Part shown: in pieces, positions 21,813-32,100 of the stretch | Layout: every line of letters begins with the position of its first letter | Position numbering within the stretch: the first letter of the stretch is position 1 | Source: a virus | IMG/VR virus record: IMGVR_UViG_3300030406_002796 | Location: 1 to 52,397 of that record | Reading direction: 5' to 3' (one strand) | DNA length: 52,397 bases | The notes under the pieces: generated by a model | Told to the model about the DNA's origin: nothing | Databases searched by the model: none | Seen by the model: only the letters and a program-made list of their open reading frames with translations | Translations under genes and position numbers: made by a program

Positions 21813-23345
21813 ATGGCAATTACAAATGGAAATAATTTGAATAGTGTTCCTTCGCATCAGCAAATGACACTATCTACAAATTACTTAGATTTTACATCGG
21901 GCTCTAACGACTGGGCTCAACAATACTTGCCTGAACTTATGGAAAAAGAAGCTGAGGTTTTCGGACCGAGAACTATCTCAGGTTTCTTAGACAAAGTTGG
22001 GGCAGAAGAATCTATGTCTTCAGACCAAGTAGTTTGGTCGGAGCAAGGTAGATTACACTTATCTTATAAAGGTAAGGTAACTTCAGCAGCTGGCGGTACT
22101 GATTCATGTGCGCAAATACTAATTCAATTTGATATTGATGAAGCAGAAGGTAACAACTCTGGTATTAGTACTGGCGCTCTTGGAGCTTCAGCTTCACCAG
22201 CGTTTTTAAATCACGGTATTAGAGTTAACGACACTATTATAGTAGCTGATGCTACAAACGGTGTTGTTAAAATGATAGTTACTAAAGCTGACGCTGATAC
22301 AATTGAAGCTGCTACTTATAACACTGCGGCTGCGCTTTCTGGTACTACTACTGATAAACAAACAACTATATTAGTTTATGGTTCTGAATTTACAAAAGGT
22401 TCTAGATATAACAACGCTGACGGTTCATCTGGAGGTTCAGATTCTAGACCTTCTAACGAACCAGCTTTCAAAACTTTTACTAACAAGCCAATTATTATGA
22501 AAGACTACTTTGAAGTATCAGGATCTGATACAGGTAGAATCGGTTGGGTAGAAGTTGCTTCTGAAAGTGGACAATCAGGATATCTTTGGTATCTAAAAGC
22601 TGAGTCTGATACAAGAGCTAGATTCAATGACTACATTGAGATGGCAATGTTAGAAGCAGAAAAATTAGATGGTAGTGGTATAGCTGATACTGCTGGTAAT
22701 GTTTTAGATAGAGATCCTGTTGGTACTGAAGGTTTGTTTGCTGCTATTGAAGATAGAGGTAATTTAACTTCTGGTGTAACAGGTGTTAACGCTGCTACTG
22801 ATTTAGCAGAGTTTGACGCTATCTTAGCTGAGTTCGATAAGCAAGGTGCTATTGAAGAATACATGATGTTTATTAACAGAGCTACTAGTTTAGCTGTTGA
22901 TGATATGTTAGCTTCAATGAATTCTTACGGAGCTGGTGGTACTTCTTACGGAGTATTTGACAACGACGAAGATATGGCATTAAACTTAGGTTTCTCAGGA
23001 TTTAGAAGAGGTTCTTATGACTTCTACAAATCTGACTTTAGATACTTAAATGACAAAGCTACAAGAGGTGGAATTAACGATGCTGCTGGTTCTGAAGCAA
23101 TCAGAGGTGTTATGATTCCAGCTGGTGTTTCTACAGTTTATGACCAAACTATGGGTAAAAACTTGAAGAGACCTTTCTTACACGTTAGATATAGAGCTTC
23201 ACAAACAGACAATAGAAAAATGAAAACTTGGACTACTGGTTCTGTTGGTGCTGCTACATCAGCGTTAGATGCAATGCAACTACACTTCTTAACTGAAAGA
23301 TGTTTAGTTGTTCAAGGCGCTAACAACTTTATGTTAATGAAGTAA
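21813..23345 (+). CDS. Major capsid protein
   Basis: This 510-residue protein starts MAITNGNNLNSVPSHQQMTL and has a helical N-terminal arm (WAQQYLPELMEKEAEVFGP), a beta-rich insertion (residues about 90-200) and a C-terminal region with RPFLHVRYRASQTDNRKMKT. Position after the scaffold, length and its own strong terminator all indicate the HK97-fold shell protein. The Gly/Ala/Thr-rich insertion may be a surface domain. Expression appears isolated from the next gene by the hairpin at 23358. Confidence 0.88.
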   Translation: MAITNGNNLNSVPSHQQMTLSTNYLDFTSGSNDWAQQYLPELMEKEAEVFGPRTISGFLDKVGAEESMSSDQVVWSEQGRLHLSYKGKVTSAAGGTDSCAQILIQFDIDEAEGNNSGISTGALGASASPAFLNHGIRVNDTIIVADATNGVVKMIVTKADADTIEAATYNTAAALSGTTTDKQTTILVYGSEFTKGSRYNNADGSSGGSDSRPSNEPAFKTFTNKPIIMKDYFEVSGSDTGRIGWVEVASESGQSGYLWYLKAESDTRARFNDYIEMAMLEAEKLDGSGIADTAGNVLDRDPVGTEGLFAAIEDRGNLTSGVTGVNAATDLAEFDAILAEFDKQGAIEEYMMFINRATSLAVDDMLASMNSYGAGGTSYGVFDNDEDMALNLGFSGFRRGSYDFYKSDFRYLNDKATRGGINDAAGSEAIRGVMIPAGVSTVYDQTMGKNLKRPFLHVRYRASQTDNRKMKTWTTGSVGAATSALDAMQLHFLTERCLVVQGANNFMLMK

Positions 23346-23357
23346 GACTATTTATTT

Positions 23358-23391
23358 ATAAGGGCGGTCTAGTATCGCCCTTATATTTTTA
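23358..23391 (+). terminator. Rho-independent terminator after the capsid gene
   Basis: ATAAGGGCG and CGCCCTTAT form a perfect 9-bp stem with a 9-base loop, followed by ATTTTTATT. It begins 13 bases after the capsid stop codon and is one of two good intrinsic terminators in the window. Confidence 0.85.
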
Positions 23392-23414
23392 TTAATTATA
23401 TTATATATTATATT

Positions 23415-24239
23415 ATGGCAAAGAAAAAACAAGTGACTAAGGTTGTAGAACCTGTTGCTGAAGAAACAATGGTTGTTGAACAACCTAAGGTTGAAGCTCC
23501 TAAAATAAAAGCTAAACCAAAGTGGGAAATAAAAGATAGGATGTATTATTTAAAAGGTAGAAAATCACCTTTATCTAGATCTATAAAATCTGCTAACTTA
23601 TTTTGGTTTGATGAAGAAAAAGGTTACGAAAGGGAAATAAAGTATTGTCAAAATCAAAGAACAGTTTTTGTTGACGAAATGAAAGGTGATCAAAGATTAG
23701 AACACGTTGTATTTAGAAGTGGTTCATTGTTTGTACCAAAAGAAAAAACAACTTTACAAAAGTTTTTATCTTTATACCACCCTGATAATAATAAAATATT
23801 TTATGAATATAAACCTGTTGAGGTAGCCGAAGCTGAAATAGATAGACTTGAAATGGAAGCTGATGCAATATTAATGGCTAGACAAATGGATATTGATATG
23901 GTAGAAGCTATTATGAGAGTAGAGAAAGGATCTGAGGTATCTAAGATGAGTTCTAAGGAACTTAAAAGAGATTTGCTACTATTTGCTAGGAATAATCCTA
24001 AACTGTTAATAGAGCTAGCTACAGATGATAATGTTCAGCTTAGAAACTTTGGTATTAAAGCTGTTGAAGAAGGAATATTAAAACTATCAAATGACCAACG
24101 ATATTTTTCATGGGCGTCTACTGGTAGAAAATTAATGACAATTCCTTTTGATGAGCATCCATATACAGCATTAGCACATTGGTTTAAAACTGATGAAGGT
24201 ATGGAGATATATCAAAACATAGAAAAAAGATTTAACTAA
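23415..24239 (+). CDS. Head-associated conserved phage protein
   Basis: This 274-residue protein has a Val/Glu/Lys/Pro-rich disordered start, then WEIKDRMYYLKGRKSPLSRS and NLFWFDEEKGYEREIKYCQN, a block shared by flavophage proteins placed after the capsid gene. The C-terminal half is helical. It lies between two intrinsic terminators, so it forms its own small transcription segment. It could be a head-completion or decoration protein. Exact function is unknown. Confidence 0.7.
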   Translation: MAKKKQVTKVVEPVAEETMVVEQPKVEAPKIKAKPKWEIKDRMYYLKGRKSPLSRSIKSANLFWFDEEKGYEREIKYCQNQRTVFVDEMKGDQRLEHVVFRSGSLFVPKEKTTLQKFLSLYHPDNNKIFYEYKPVEVAEAEIDRLEMEADAILMARQMDIDMVEAIMRVEKGSEVSKMSSKELKRDLLLFARNNPKLLIELATDDNVQLRNFGIKAVEEGILKLSNDQRYFSWASTGRKLMTIPFDEHPYTALAHWFKTDEGMEIYQNIEKRFN

Positions 24240-24259
24240 TAATCTTTTAACTAATATTA

Positions 24260-24290
24260 ATAGCCACTCATTACGGGTGGCTATTTTTAT
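24260..24290 (+). terminator. Rho-independent terminator
   Basis: ATAGCCAC and GTGGCTAT pair in an 8-bp stem with the 9-base loop TCATTACGG, followed by TTTTATTT. It follows the 23415-24239 gene. Confidence 0.85.
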
Positions 24291-24312
24291 TTAGGCTAAC
24301 CTTTCACTTTAT

Positions 24313-24333
24313 TATGTAACTATAATATAGTAT
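24313..24333 (+). promoter_or_regulatory. Late promoter-like motif
   Basis: ATGTAACTATAATATAGTA (24314-24332) matches the motif at 36115-36133 at 18 of 19 bases. It stands after a terminator and about 15 bases before the start of the next gene, exactly where a restart of transcription is needed. TATAAT serves as the likely -10 box. Confidence 0.6.
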
Positions 24334-24346
24334 AAAATGCACTAAT

Positions 24347-24514
24347 ATGAATAAATCAAAAGGACTTGGCGATACTGTAGAAAAATTTACTAGAGCTACT
24401 GGAATAAAATCTTTAACTGAGCTTGCTGTAAGAGCAGCTGGTTACAAAGATTGTGGTTGTGATAAAAGAAAAAAATGGCTTAATCAACAATTTCCTTATT
24501 ATAAACAAAAATAA
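24347..24514 (+). CDS. Small GLGDTVEKFTRATGI protein (55 aa)
   Basis: This 55-codon frame reads MNKSKGLGDTVEKFTRATGI, then a helix, then DCGCDKRKKWLNQQFPYY. The combination GLGDTxEKxTxATGI with a CGCDKRK motif is a widely distributed small protein in marine and flavobacterial phages that I recognise, although its role is unknown. Two cysteines next to a basic stretch could bind metal. It lies between the late promoter-like motif and the connector genes. Confidence 0.82.
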   Translation: MNKSKGLGDTVEKFTRATGIKSLTELAVRAAGYKDCGCDKRKKWLNQQFPYYKQK

Positions 24515-24516
24515 TT

Positions 24517-25248
24517 ATGGCTGTAGACATAGATAACGTATATCAAAAAGTATTAGCGCTAGCTAATAAAGAACAAAGAGGCTATATAACTCCGCAAGAA
24601 TTTAATCTATTTGCTGACAAAGCACAAAACGAAATATTCGATAATTACTTTCATGGATTTAAAACTGCACAAAGAAAACCTAGCGATCAAATGCTATATG
24701 CTGATGAGGTTGAAATGCTAGAAGAAAAGCTACACCCTTTCCATGTTGACACAACTGTTAATGTTACAGCTTCTACTTTAACTCTTCCAGAGATTCATAA
24801 AATAATTAGTATTACTAGAGCAAATGGAACTCAACTATCTCAAGTTAATAAAACTCAAATAACATTTACCGAAGGCAATCCTTTAACTAAAGCTGTTTTA
24901 AAAAGATCTGTATTTGTAAGAGAAGATTCAAGCACTGTAACGGTTTATCCACCAGCTTCTTCTGCTACTTATAATGTAGATACAGATGGTAATGGCTCAA
25001 ATGATGCAGAGGGTTTTGAAGTTAGTTATTATAGAGCACCTTCAACTCCTAACTGGTCATATGTAGTTGCCGCAGAAAAAGCTTTATATAATGCTAATGG
25101 TTCAACTAACTTTGAATTACACGTTGGTGAAGAAGAAAATTTAGTATCAAGAATACTTATGTTAGCTGGTGTTACTATACAAAAACCAGAAATACAGCAA
25201 GCTGGTATTCAAGATATACAACTAATGAAACAACAACAAAATAGTTAA
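24517..25248 (+). CDS. Head-tail connector (adaptor) protein
   Basis: This 243-residue protein starts MAVDIDNVYQKVLALANKEQ, with RGYITPQEFNLFADKAQNEI, a signature of uncharacterised virion proteins next to the portal-tail region in flavophages. A helical N-terminal half and a beta-rich central part (TVTVYPPASSATYNV) suit an adaptor of the gp11/tubular-A class, but the assignment is by context and style. Confidence 0.65.
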   Translation: MAVDIDNVYQKVLALANKEQRGYITPQEFNLFADKAQNEIFDNYFHGFKTAQRKPSDQMLYADEVEMLEEKLHPFHVDTTVNVTASTLTLPEIHKIISITRANGTQLSQVNKTQITFTEGNPLTKAVLKRSVFVREDSSTVTVYPPASSATYNVDTDGNGSNDAEGFEVSYYRAPSTPNWSYVVAAEKALYNANGSTNFELHVGEEENLVSRILMLAGVTIQKPEIQQAGIQDIQLMKQQQNS

Positions 25249-25250
25249 TT

Positions 25251-26156
25251 ATGGGATTACTAGACGGAACAACACAAGCTCAATATTATAACTCAAGTAA
25301 CTCTGCTAATTATGGTAATTATCAATTTACTACACTAGAAAACATTATAAATGCTTTTATGTTTATTTATGTAGGTGAAGGTAAGATAATATCAAAGATT
25401 AGTAGAACCGACGTGCAGTTTCACGCAATGAGAGCTATACAAGAATTATCATATGATGTGTTAAGATCTTTTAAATCTCAAGAAATAGAAGTTCCAAACA
25501 CCTTGTCTATGGTATTACCTCAAGACTACGTTAACTATATTAGATTAGTTAGAATAGGTAGTGATGGTTTAGAAAGACCTTTATATCCAGCACAAAGAAC
25601 ATCAGACCCATTTGCCATAACTCAAGACGCAAATGGTAACTATCAATTTACAGACACAGACTCTGATGGGGTTGAAGATACTCTAACAGAGCAAACACCT
25701 AGTGACACTTCAAATAACTTTGAAAGCCAAACTCCTGTAAACTACCAACTATACGATATCAATTACAGCAATGATGTAGAGATATCACCACAAGGTAGAA
25801 GATATGGTTTAGATCCGCAGCATACACAAATAAACGGTAGTTATTTTATAGATAACTCTAGAGGTTTAATTAAGTTTGGTTCTGCTTTAGCTGGGGTTAC
25901 TGTAACGTTACATTATGTTAGTGATGGTTTAGGTACTGACTCTGAAATGGTAGTGCACAAGTTTTGTGAAGAAGCTTGTTATAAATGGATAGCATATGGA
26001 ATATTATCTACAAGATCTAATATACCACCGTTTATTGTTCAAAGATTTAAAAGAGAAAAGTTTGCTGAAACTAGAAAAGCAAAAATTAGATTATCAAATA
26101 TTAAGATAGAAGAATTTACGCAAGTACTTAGAGGTATGGGTAAACAAATAAAATAA
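25251..26156 (+). CDS. Head-tail connector protein
   Basis: This 301-residue protein contains IINAFMFIYVGEGKIISKIS, FHAMRAIQELSYDVLRSFKS and the C-terminal KREKFAETRKAKIRLSNIKI. The pattern is that of a conserved virion protein which follows the previous gene in flavophages. It probably forms a ring below the portal, sharing the tail-tube or stopper role. It ends 4 bases before the giant tail gene. Confidence 0.68.
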   Translation: MGLLDGTTQAQYYNSSNSANYGNYQFTTLENIINAFMFIYVGEGKIISKISRTDVQFHAMRAIQELSYDVLRSFKSQEIEVPNTLSMVLPQDYVNYIRLVRIGSDGLERPLYPAQRTSDPFAITQDANGNYQFTDTDSDGVEDTLTEQTPSDTSNNFESQTPVNYQLYDINYSNDVEISPQGRRYGLDPQHTQINGSYFIDNSRGLIKFGSALAGVTVTLHYVSDGLGTDSEMVVHKFCEEACYKWIAYGILSTRSNIPPFIVQRFKREKFAETRKAKIRLSNIKIEEFTQVLRGMGKQIK

Positions 26157-26160
26157 AATT

Positions 26161-29100
26161 ATGGGAGAAATTAAACATGGTTTTACGGCTGGCAAGATGA
26201 ATAAAGATCTTGATGAGCGATTAGTTCAGCAAGGTGAATATAGAGATGCCATGAATATTCAGGTAAGAACCACATCTGGTGATGGTGATGGTACAGGCAT
26301 TGGTGACTCTGGTGTAGTACAAAACTTACAAGGTAATATTGAAGTTGGCTCTGCTACTGGTGATGTGTTATCTTCGGCTTTTGCAGACTCTGAATTTACT
26401 TGTATAGGTTCTATTGCTAATGAAAAATCAGACTGTGCTTACTTTCTTTTTACTACAGATGTTTTACCTTTAATAACTACAGCAGAAGAATTAGTTAGAA
26501 TTGATACTATAATAGAACATAATGTTTCAAGTGGTGCTAACACACCAGTAGTTGTAGACAGATGGGCGTTAAGAACTTTAACGTCTAATGTATGGAGCTC
26601 AGCACCAACTGGTACTATTACTACATTTGAAGCTATATCTACTCTTCCAGCGAAAATAAGGGAAAACATGACTATCACTTTCTACGATAATGCTAATCCT
26701 ACTGATATTATAACTGTTAAAATAAAAAAGATAGACGGTAACACTATTCACTTATACGAACAAGCTACTGCTACTTGGAGTAACTTTACCCACGCAAGAT
26801 TTCAACACCCAAGAGTTTTAAACTTTTCTAAGAAAACTTTAATAAACGGTATTAATATAATTGATGATTTATTATTTTTTACCGATGGTAAGCATGAACC
26901 TAAAAAAATAAATATTACTAAATGTAAATCAGGCACTGACGCCAGTGGCGTTTTACATACTAAATTACTTATACAAGATCCTACTGTAGATCAATTAACA
27001 AATGCTGGTGATGCAGAACTAGTAGGATTAAATGCTGATTTGCTAGAAGAGCACGTTACCGTATTAAGACCTGCTCCTAAAACACCACCAACTATAGAGA
27101 CTGAAACTAGAGATGACGCTGAGTTACAGTTTAATTTAGATGATTTTTTCGTAGCCAACGGTGATGCAGAAATAAACGCTTGGGGTGAAGATCCATCTGC
27201 TGGCGATATGGTTTTAATAGGGACAAATTTTGATAACGACGGTAACGAAATTACTTACGGCTCTGTCACTCCTAATTTAAGTCAAGTACCTTTTCAAACA
27301 GGTGATATATTTACTGTTACACAAGAAGATGTAGAGGAAGGTTATCCTGAAGTAAATTTTAAAGTTAAATTTTTAGGATATTTTGCTGGATATCCAACCG
27401 CTGAACCTCAAGACGTACCAACAGATTTAATAAAAGTTCAAATATTAACAGAGCCAAACTACAATATAAGTAGTAGCATGCAATCTTGGTCGTTTAAACT
27501 TTCAAGCAAACAAGATTCTAAATTTGAATTAAAGTTTCCAAGGTTTGGTTACAGATATAAATACGATGACGGTGAATACTCTGCGTTTTCACCTTGGTCT
27601 GAATTAGCTTTTGACCCTGGTTTATTTGATTACGATACAGTTAAAGGTTATAACTTAGGTATGGTTAATACCATAAAGAAGATAATAGTAAAAGACTTTA
27701 TACCTTACTATACTGAAAGACCTTTAAATGTTGTAGAGGTTGACTTGTTATATAAGACTACTGAGTCACCAAATATATACACAGTCAAAACAATTAAAAA
27801 AATAAAAGATGGCGAGTGGGAATTATTTACTCCTGATGGTAATTTAGATAGTAATGACTCTACACAAAACTCTTTAGCTACCGGCGCGTTAGAAATAACT
27901 ACAGAGGCTATATACAAAACATTACCTTCAACTCAATTATTAAGAACTTTTGATAATGTACCTAGACGCGCTCTTGCTCAAGAAATAACAGGTAGTAGAA
28001 TATTGTATGGTAATTACACACAAGGGTTTGATATAAAATATCCAGTAGGTTTAGAACAAAATGTTACTAGTGAAACGGTTGAAGGGCAACCTAAAAAATC
28101 TCTTAAGTCTATAAGAGATTACAAAGTAGGTATGGTGTTTGGGGATATATATGGAAGAGAAACTCCAGTTATAGCATCTAATAAGATATCTGAAGTTGCT
28201 AACAATTTAGGTGGAACAGATTACTTAGCGCAAACAGATGATTTAACCGTACCAAAAGAGCTATGTGCAAAGTCTAATAGATTATCAGTAAAGCAAATAT
28301 GGGACAAACCTGGCTTACCTGCTGGAGACCCAACTGAGATGACATGGATGGAATACGTAAAATACTACGTGAAAGAAACATCTAATGAATATTATAATTT
28401 AGTTTTAGATAGATGGTATAAAGCTAAAGAAGAAAATAACATTTGGCTTTCTTTTCCTTCGGCCGATAGAAACAAAGTAGATCTTGAAACCTATTTGTAT
28501 TTAAAAAAGACACATGGTAACGACGAGGCTGTATTAGAAAAAGCTAGATATAAAATAATAGATATAAAAAACGAAGCTCCTGATTTTATAAAAACAGATA
28601 CAAGGAACTTTGGTTTAATAAATATAACAGGTGATCCAACCGCAGATGATTATGAATCCCCAATAGGCGCTGCTGATCCTCAAATAAACGAACCTTCTTT
28701 GCTAACTTCGCCTAGTAATACTAGAATAGCTGTTCCAGGTAATTCATGGAATGGTTTTTTAAATTTATATGGTGAAAATAAAAGAGGGCAATTGTTTGTA
28801 AGAGTAGTTGGTAGAACAGAAAACCCAGCTTCTGGCGCTGTGTTTAAACAATTAAATAGTGGAGACTTTAAAAAAGTTACACACCATTACGTTGATGGTG
28901 CTGGCGACGGTGTTGTTATATACAATGAGTCATTTTTACAATCAGCAGATATGGTTGAAAGATTTGCGCAAGCAAACTTTGATATAGATGGTAACTGTGC
29001 ATCTCAATGTTTACAGTATTTTTTTGAGTTCAAAGAAGAGGTTGTAGAAAACAAACCTGAGTTTGATGGTAGATTCTTTGTGTTAATAGAAAAAGACGAA

Positions 29101-32100
29101 ACCACTCAAGATCAAATAGAAATAACTTCTGATAATGAAGTACAATTTACTGAAATAGATTTAATAACTTTAAATTACGTAGATTCTCAACAATACAACC
29201 CAGCTCAGCAAGGTCCTTATTCTAGACTAGCTACTCCAACAGCTGGTGAACCTTCGGTATATAATGCTACCACTGGTTTGTTTAGAGAAGAAGATGTCGG
29301 TGGTGAGGTGCTAACTGATTTTACTCAACCTCATGAATGGTGGGGATTTGGTAGGTTTTCAAATAATCCTCAGCCATACCCTGGATATTGGAGCGCTTCA
29401 ACTACTAATGCTGTTACATCAAACTATCCTAGTGGAACTCTTGGCGACGCTGGAAATTGGCAATATGATTCTAAACAAGTTCATTTTTTTGCATTAGGTT
29501 GTAGAGCTGCTTCAGAAGGAATGAACGTAGATCTCGATGGTGATGATTACAGTGAGACGACTTATCATTTTGGTTATCAAAATATAACAGCTGGAGATGA
29601 CGGCCAAGCTACAGTTAAATACCCTGGCACAGCTAACTACGGTGGTATCACTTTAGACTACTGGGCCACTTATAAAAGATTTCATAGATCATCAGGTAAT
29701 TACAGCGAAACTGATGACAAGGGTTATGCTAATCCGCATTTAGTATTTTTAGATGGCGCTAGAGCTAATCAATATCAGCTAATGGAATTTGGAACTAACG
29801 AGACTGAAACTAACGAACAAGGTGTTCAGTCTATAAATGATTCAAATATAATATTAAGTAACGATAGTATAGCTGAAGGTGGTATATACCCTACTGATGG
29901 TAGTTACCCGTATGCTCCTTCTATATACAACTATAAGCCAACAGCGTTAGATCAAGGGCATGCCGACGAAGGTACTTTAGGTAGAATGGCTTTAAGTAAA
30001 ATAGGTGATTGGGGAGTTGGCGCAGGTGGTAGTGGCGCGCCCGCTATATATAATTATTTTGCTGGAGCTTCTGCAGCTGGTACTTACTTTTCTTTTAAAG
30101 ATGATAAATCTGATATGTCTGATCCAGACTTTCCAGATGGCAAACCTTATGTTTATAAAGTAATTACAGTTCACCCTGATGACGATGAAATTAGTTTACC
30201 GGTTCAAAAATCAAAACCACTAGCTAATAGAAACTTTGGTTATCAATTCAACCATGGTCAGTACGATGATAGCGACTCTGGTTGTGATAATAACGGTGGC
30301 GTTAACTTTGTAAGAAGTAGACAGTGGGCGCCAACTACTAGCGTTCCTAATGATGATGGCGCTTACTTTTTAAACTTTGGTGGAGAAAATGCTAATTGCG
30401 TAGATGAAGAAGGTAATGAAGTTAACTGTTTTGAAGGACTGTATAGTAACTTTGCTTTATCAGAAATATTCGACTTTGAAACGCTTGATAGTACTACACA
30501 TATTAGAACTGGTATGTATAGGAATACAGGGGGATTTTGCAATAATAGATTTCATAGAATATGCGGTCAATGTGACTCATCTGTTTCAACTGGTCCTTAT
30601 GAAAGTGGAACTGTATGTAGAAGAGAGTCTATAAGATTTGAATTTAGAAGAATAAACCCAGTAACTGGAGGTGTAACAAATGAAGGTATAGTACCAGATG
30701 AGTTTGATCCAAGAGGTTGGGCTAAGCACGATGGAACACATGGTGGTATAAGAATATCAATATTACAACCTGGTGTAGTAGCTGGTGGTAAAGAAGTTAA
30801 AATCGAAGAAGATAGAGCTGTTTGGGAAACAGAACCAAAAGAAGATGTTGGCTTAGATTTATATTATGAGGCTACGCACGCTATACCAATGAAATTAAAA
30901 AAAGGTAATGTATTATCTTACGCTCCTTTAAAATCTAAAGTTTTAGTAGAAAGAGTTGATCCAGCTACAGGCGTTACGGTTATAGATAATCTTAATGTAG
31001 CTAATTATAATGGTCAGCAGTATGTAGATGTTAGTGTAGGCGGGGCAGAGTATTTACAAGACGATGTTATAATAAAAGTTGTATCAAGAAGCGTCACGCT
31101 TATAGACTTGAATGGTAATGCGGACTTTGGGTTACACCAATACAATATAGGTATAGGTGATATACTTATATTCCAGCATAGCAGTGGCATGCAAACAAGA
31201 ACTGTAGTCGAAGACTATTATGTAGCACCAACTGGTGGTGAGAACTGTACATATGTTCCACAAACTACTTACACTACTACGTTTACTTACGACGCTGATG
31301 CTGATACTATATCACTAGCAAATGCTACAAATATTGTAACAGGTATGAACATTAGTGGTGAAGGTTTACCTGATGGTTTATTTGTATCAGGTAATCCTAA
31401 TGGAACTGAAATTCAAGTTGTTGGGTGGCCAACGTCAGCATTCTCTTGGTTTGGAGGTAATAGTAGCACACTTAGTAATATAGAATTTAAAAGCCCTACG
31501 GGCTATTATAAAGTAAATAAAGATGTTTACAAATACAAAGTTGATCTTGGCTGGCATAATTGTTATTCATTTGGTAATGGAGTTGAGTCTGATAGAATAA
31601 GAGATGATTTTAACGCACCAACAATCGATAATGGTGTTAAAGTTTCTACTACTATAGATGAGTATGGAGAAGAAAACAGAACAAGTGGTTTGATATTTTC
31701 AGGTTTATATAATACTACATCTGGAGTAAATGATTTAAATGAGTTTAATATGGGTGAAAAAATAATTAAGGATTTAAACCCGGACTATGGTACTATACAA
31801 GCTTTAAAAACTAGAGATACTAATGTTGTTGTTTTTTGTGAAGATAAAATATTAAAAGTAATTGCTAATAAAGAAGCTGTGTTTTTAGCAGATGGTAACC
31901 CTCAATTAACCGCTACTGATAGAGTGTTAGGTCAAGTGTCTACATTCTTAGGTGATTACGGTATATCAAGAAATCCAGAATCATTAGCTAAAGATAATTA
32001 TAGATTATATTGCACTGACTCACAAAGAGGCGCGGTACTTAGAATATCAATGGACGGTATAACACCTATATCAAATGTTGGTATGAGAACTTGGTTTAGA

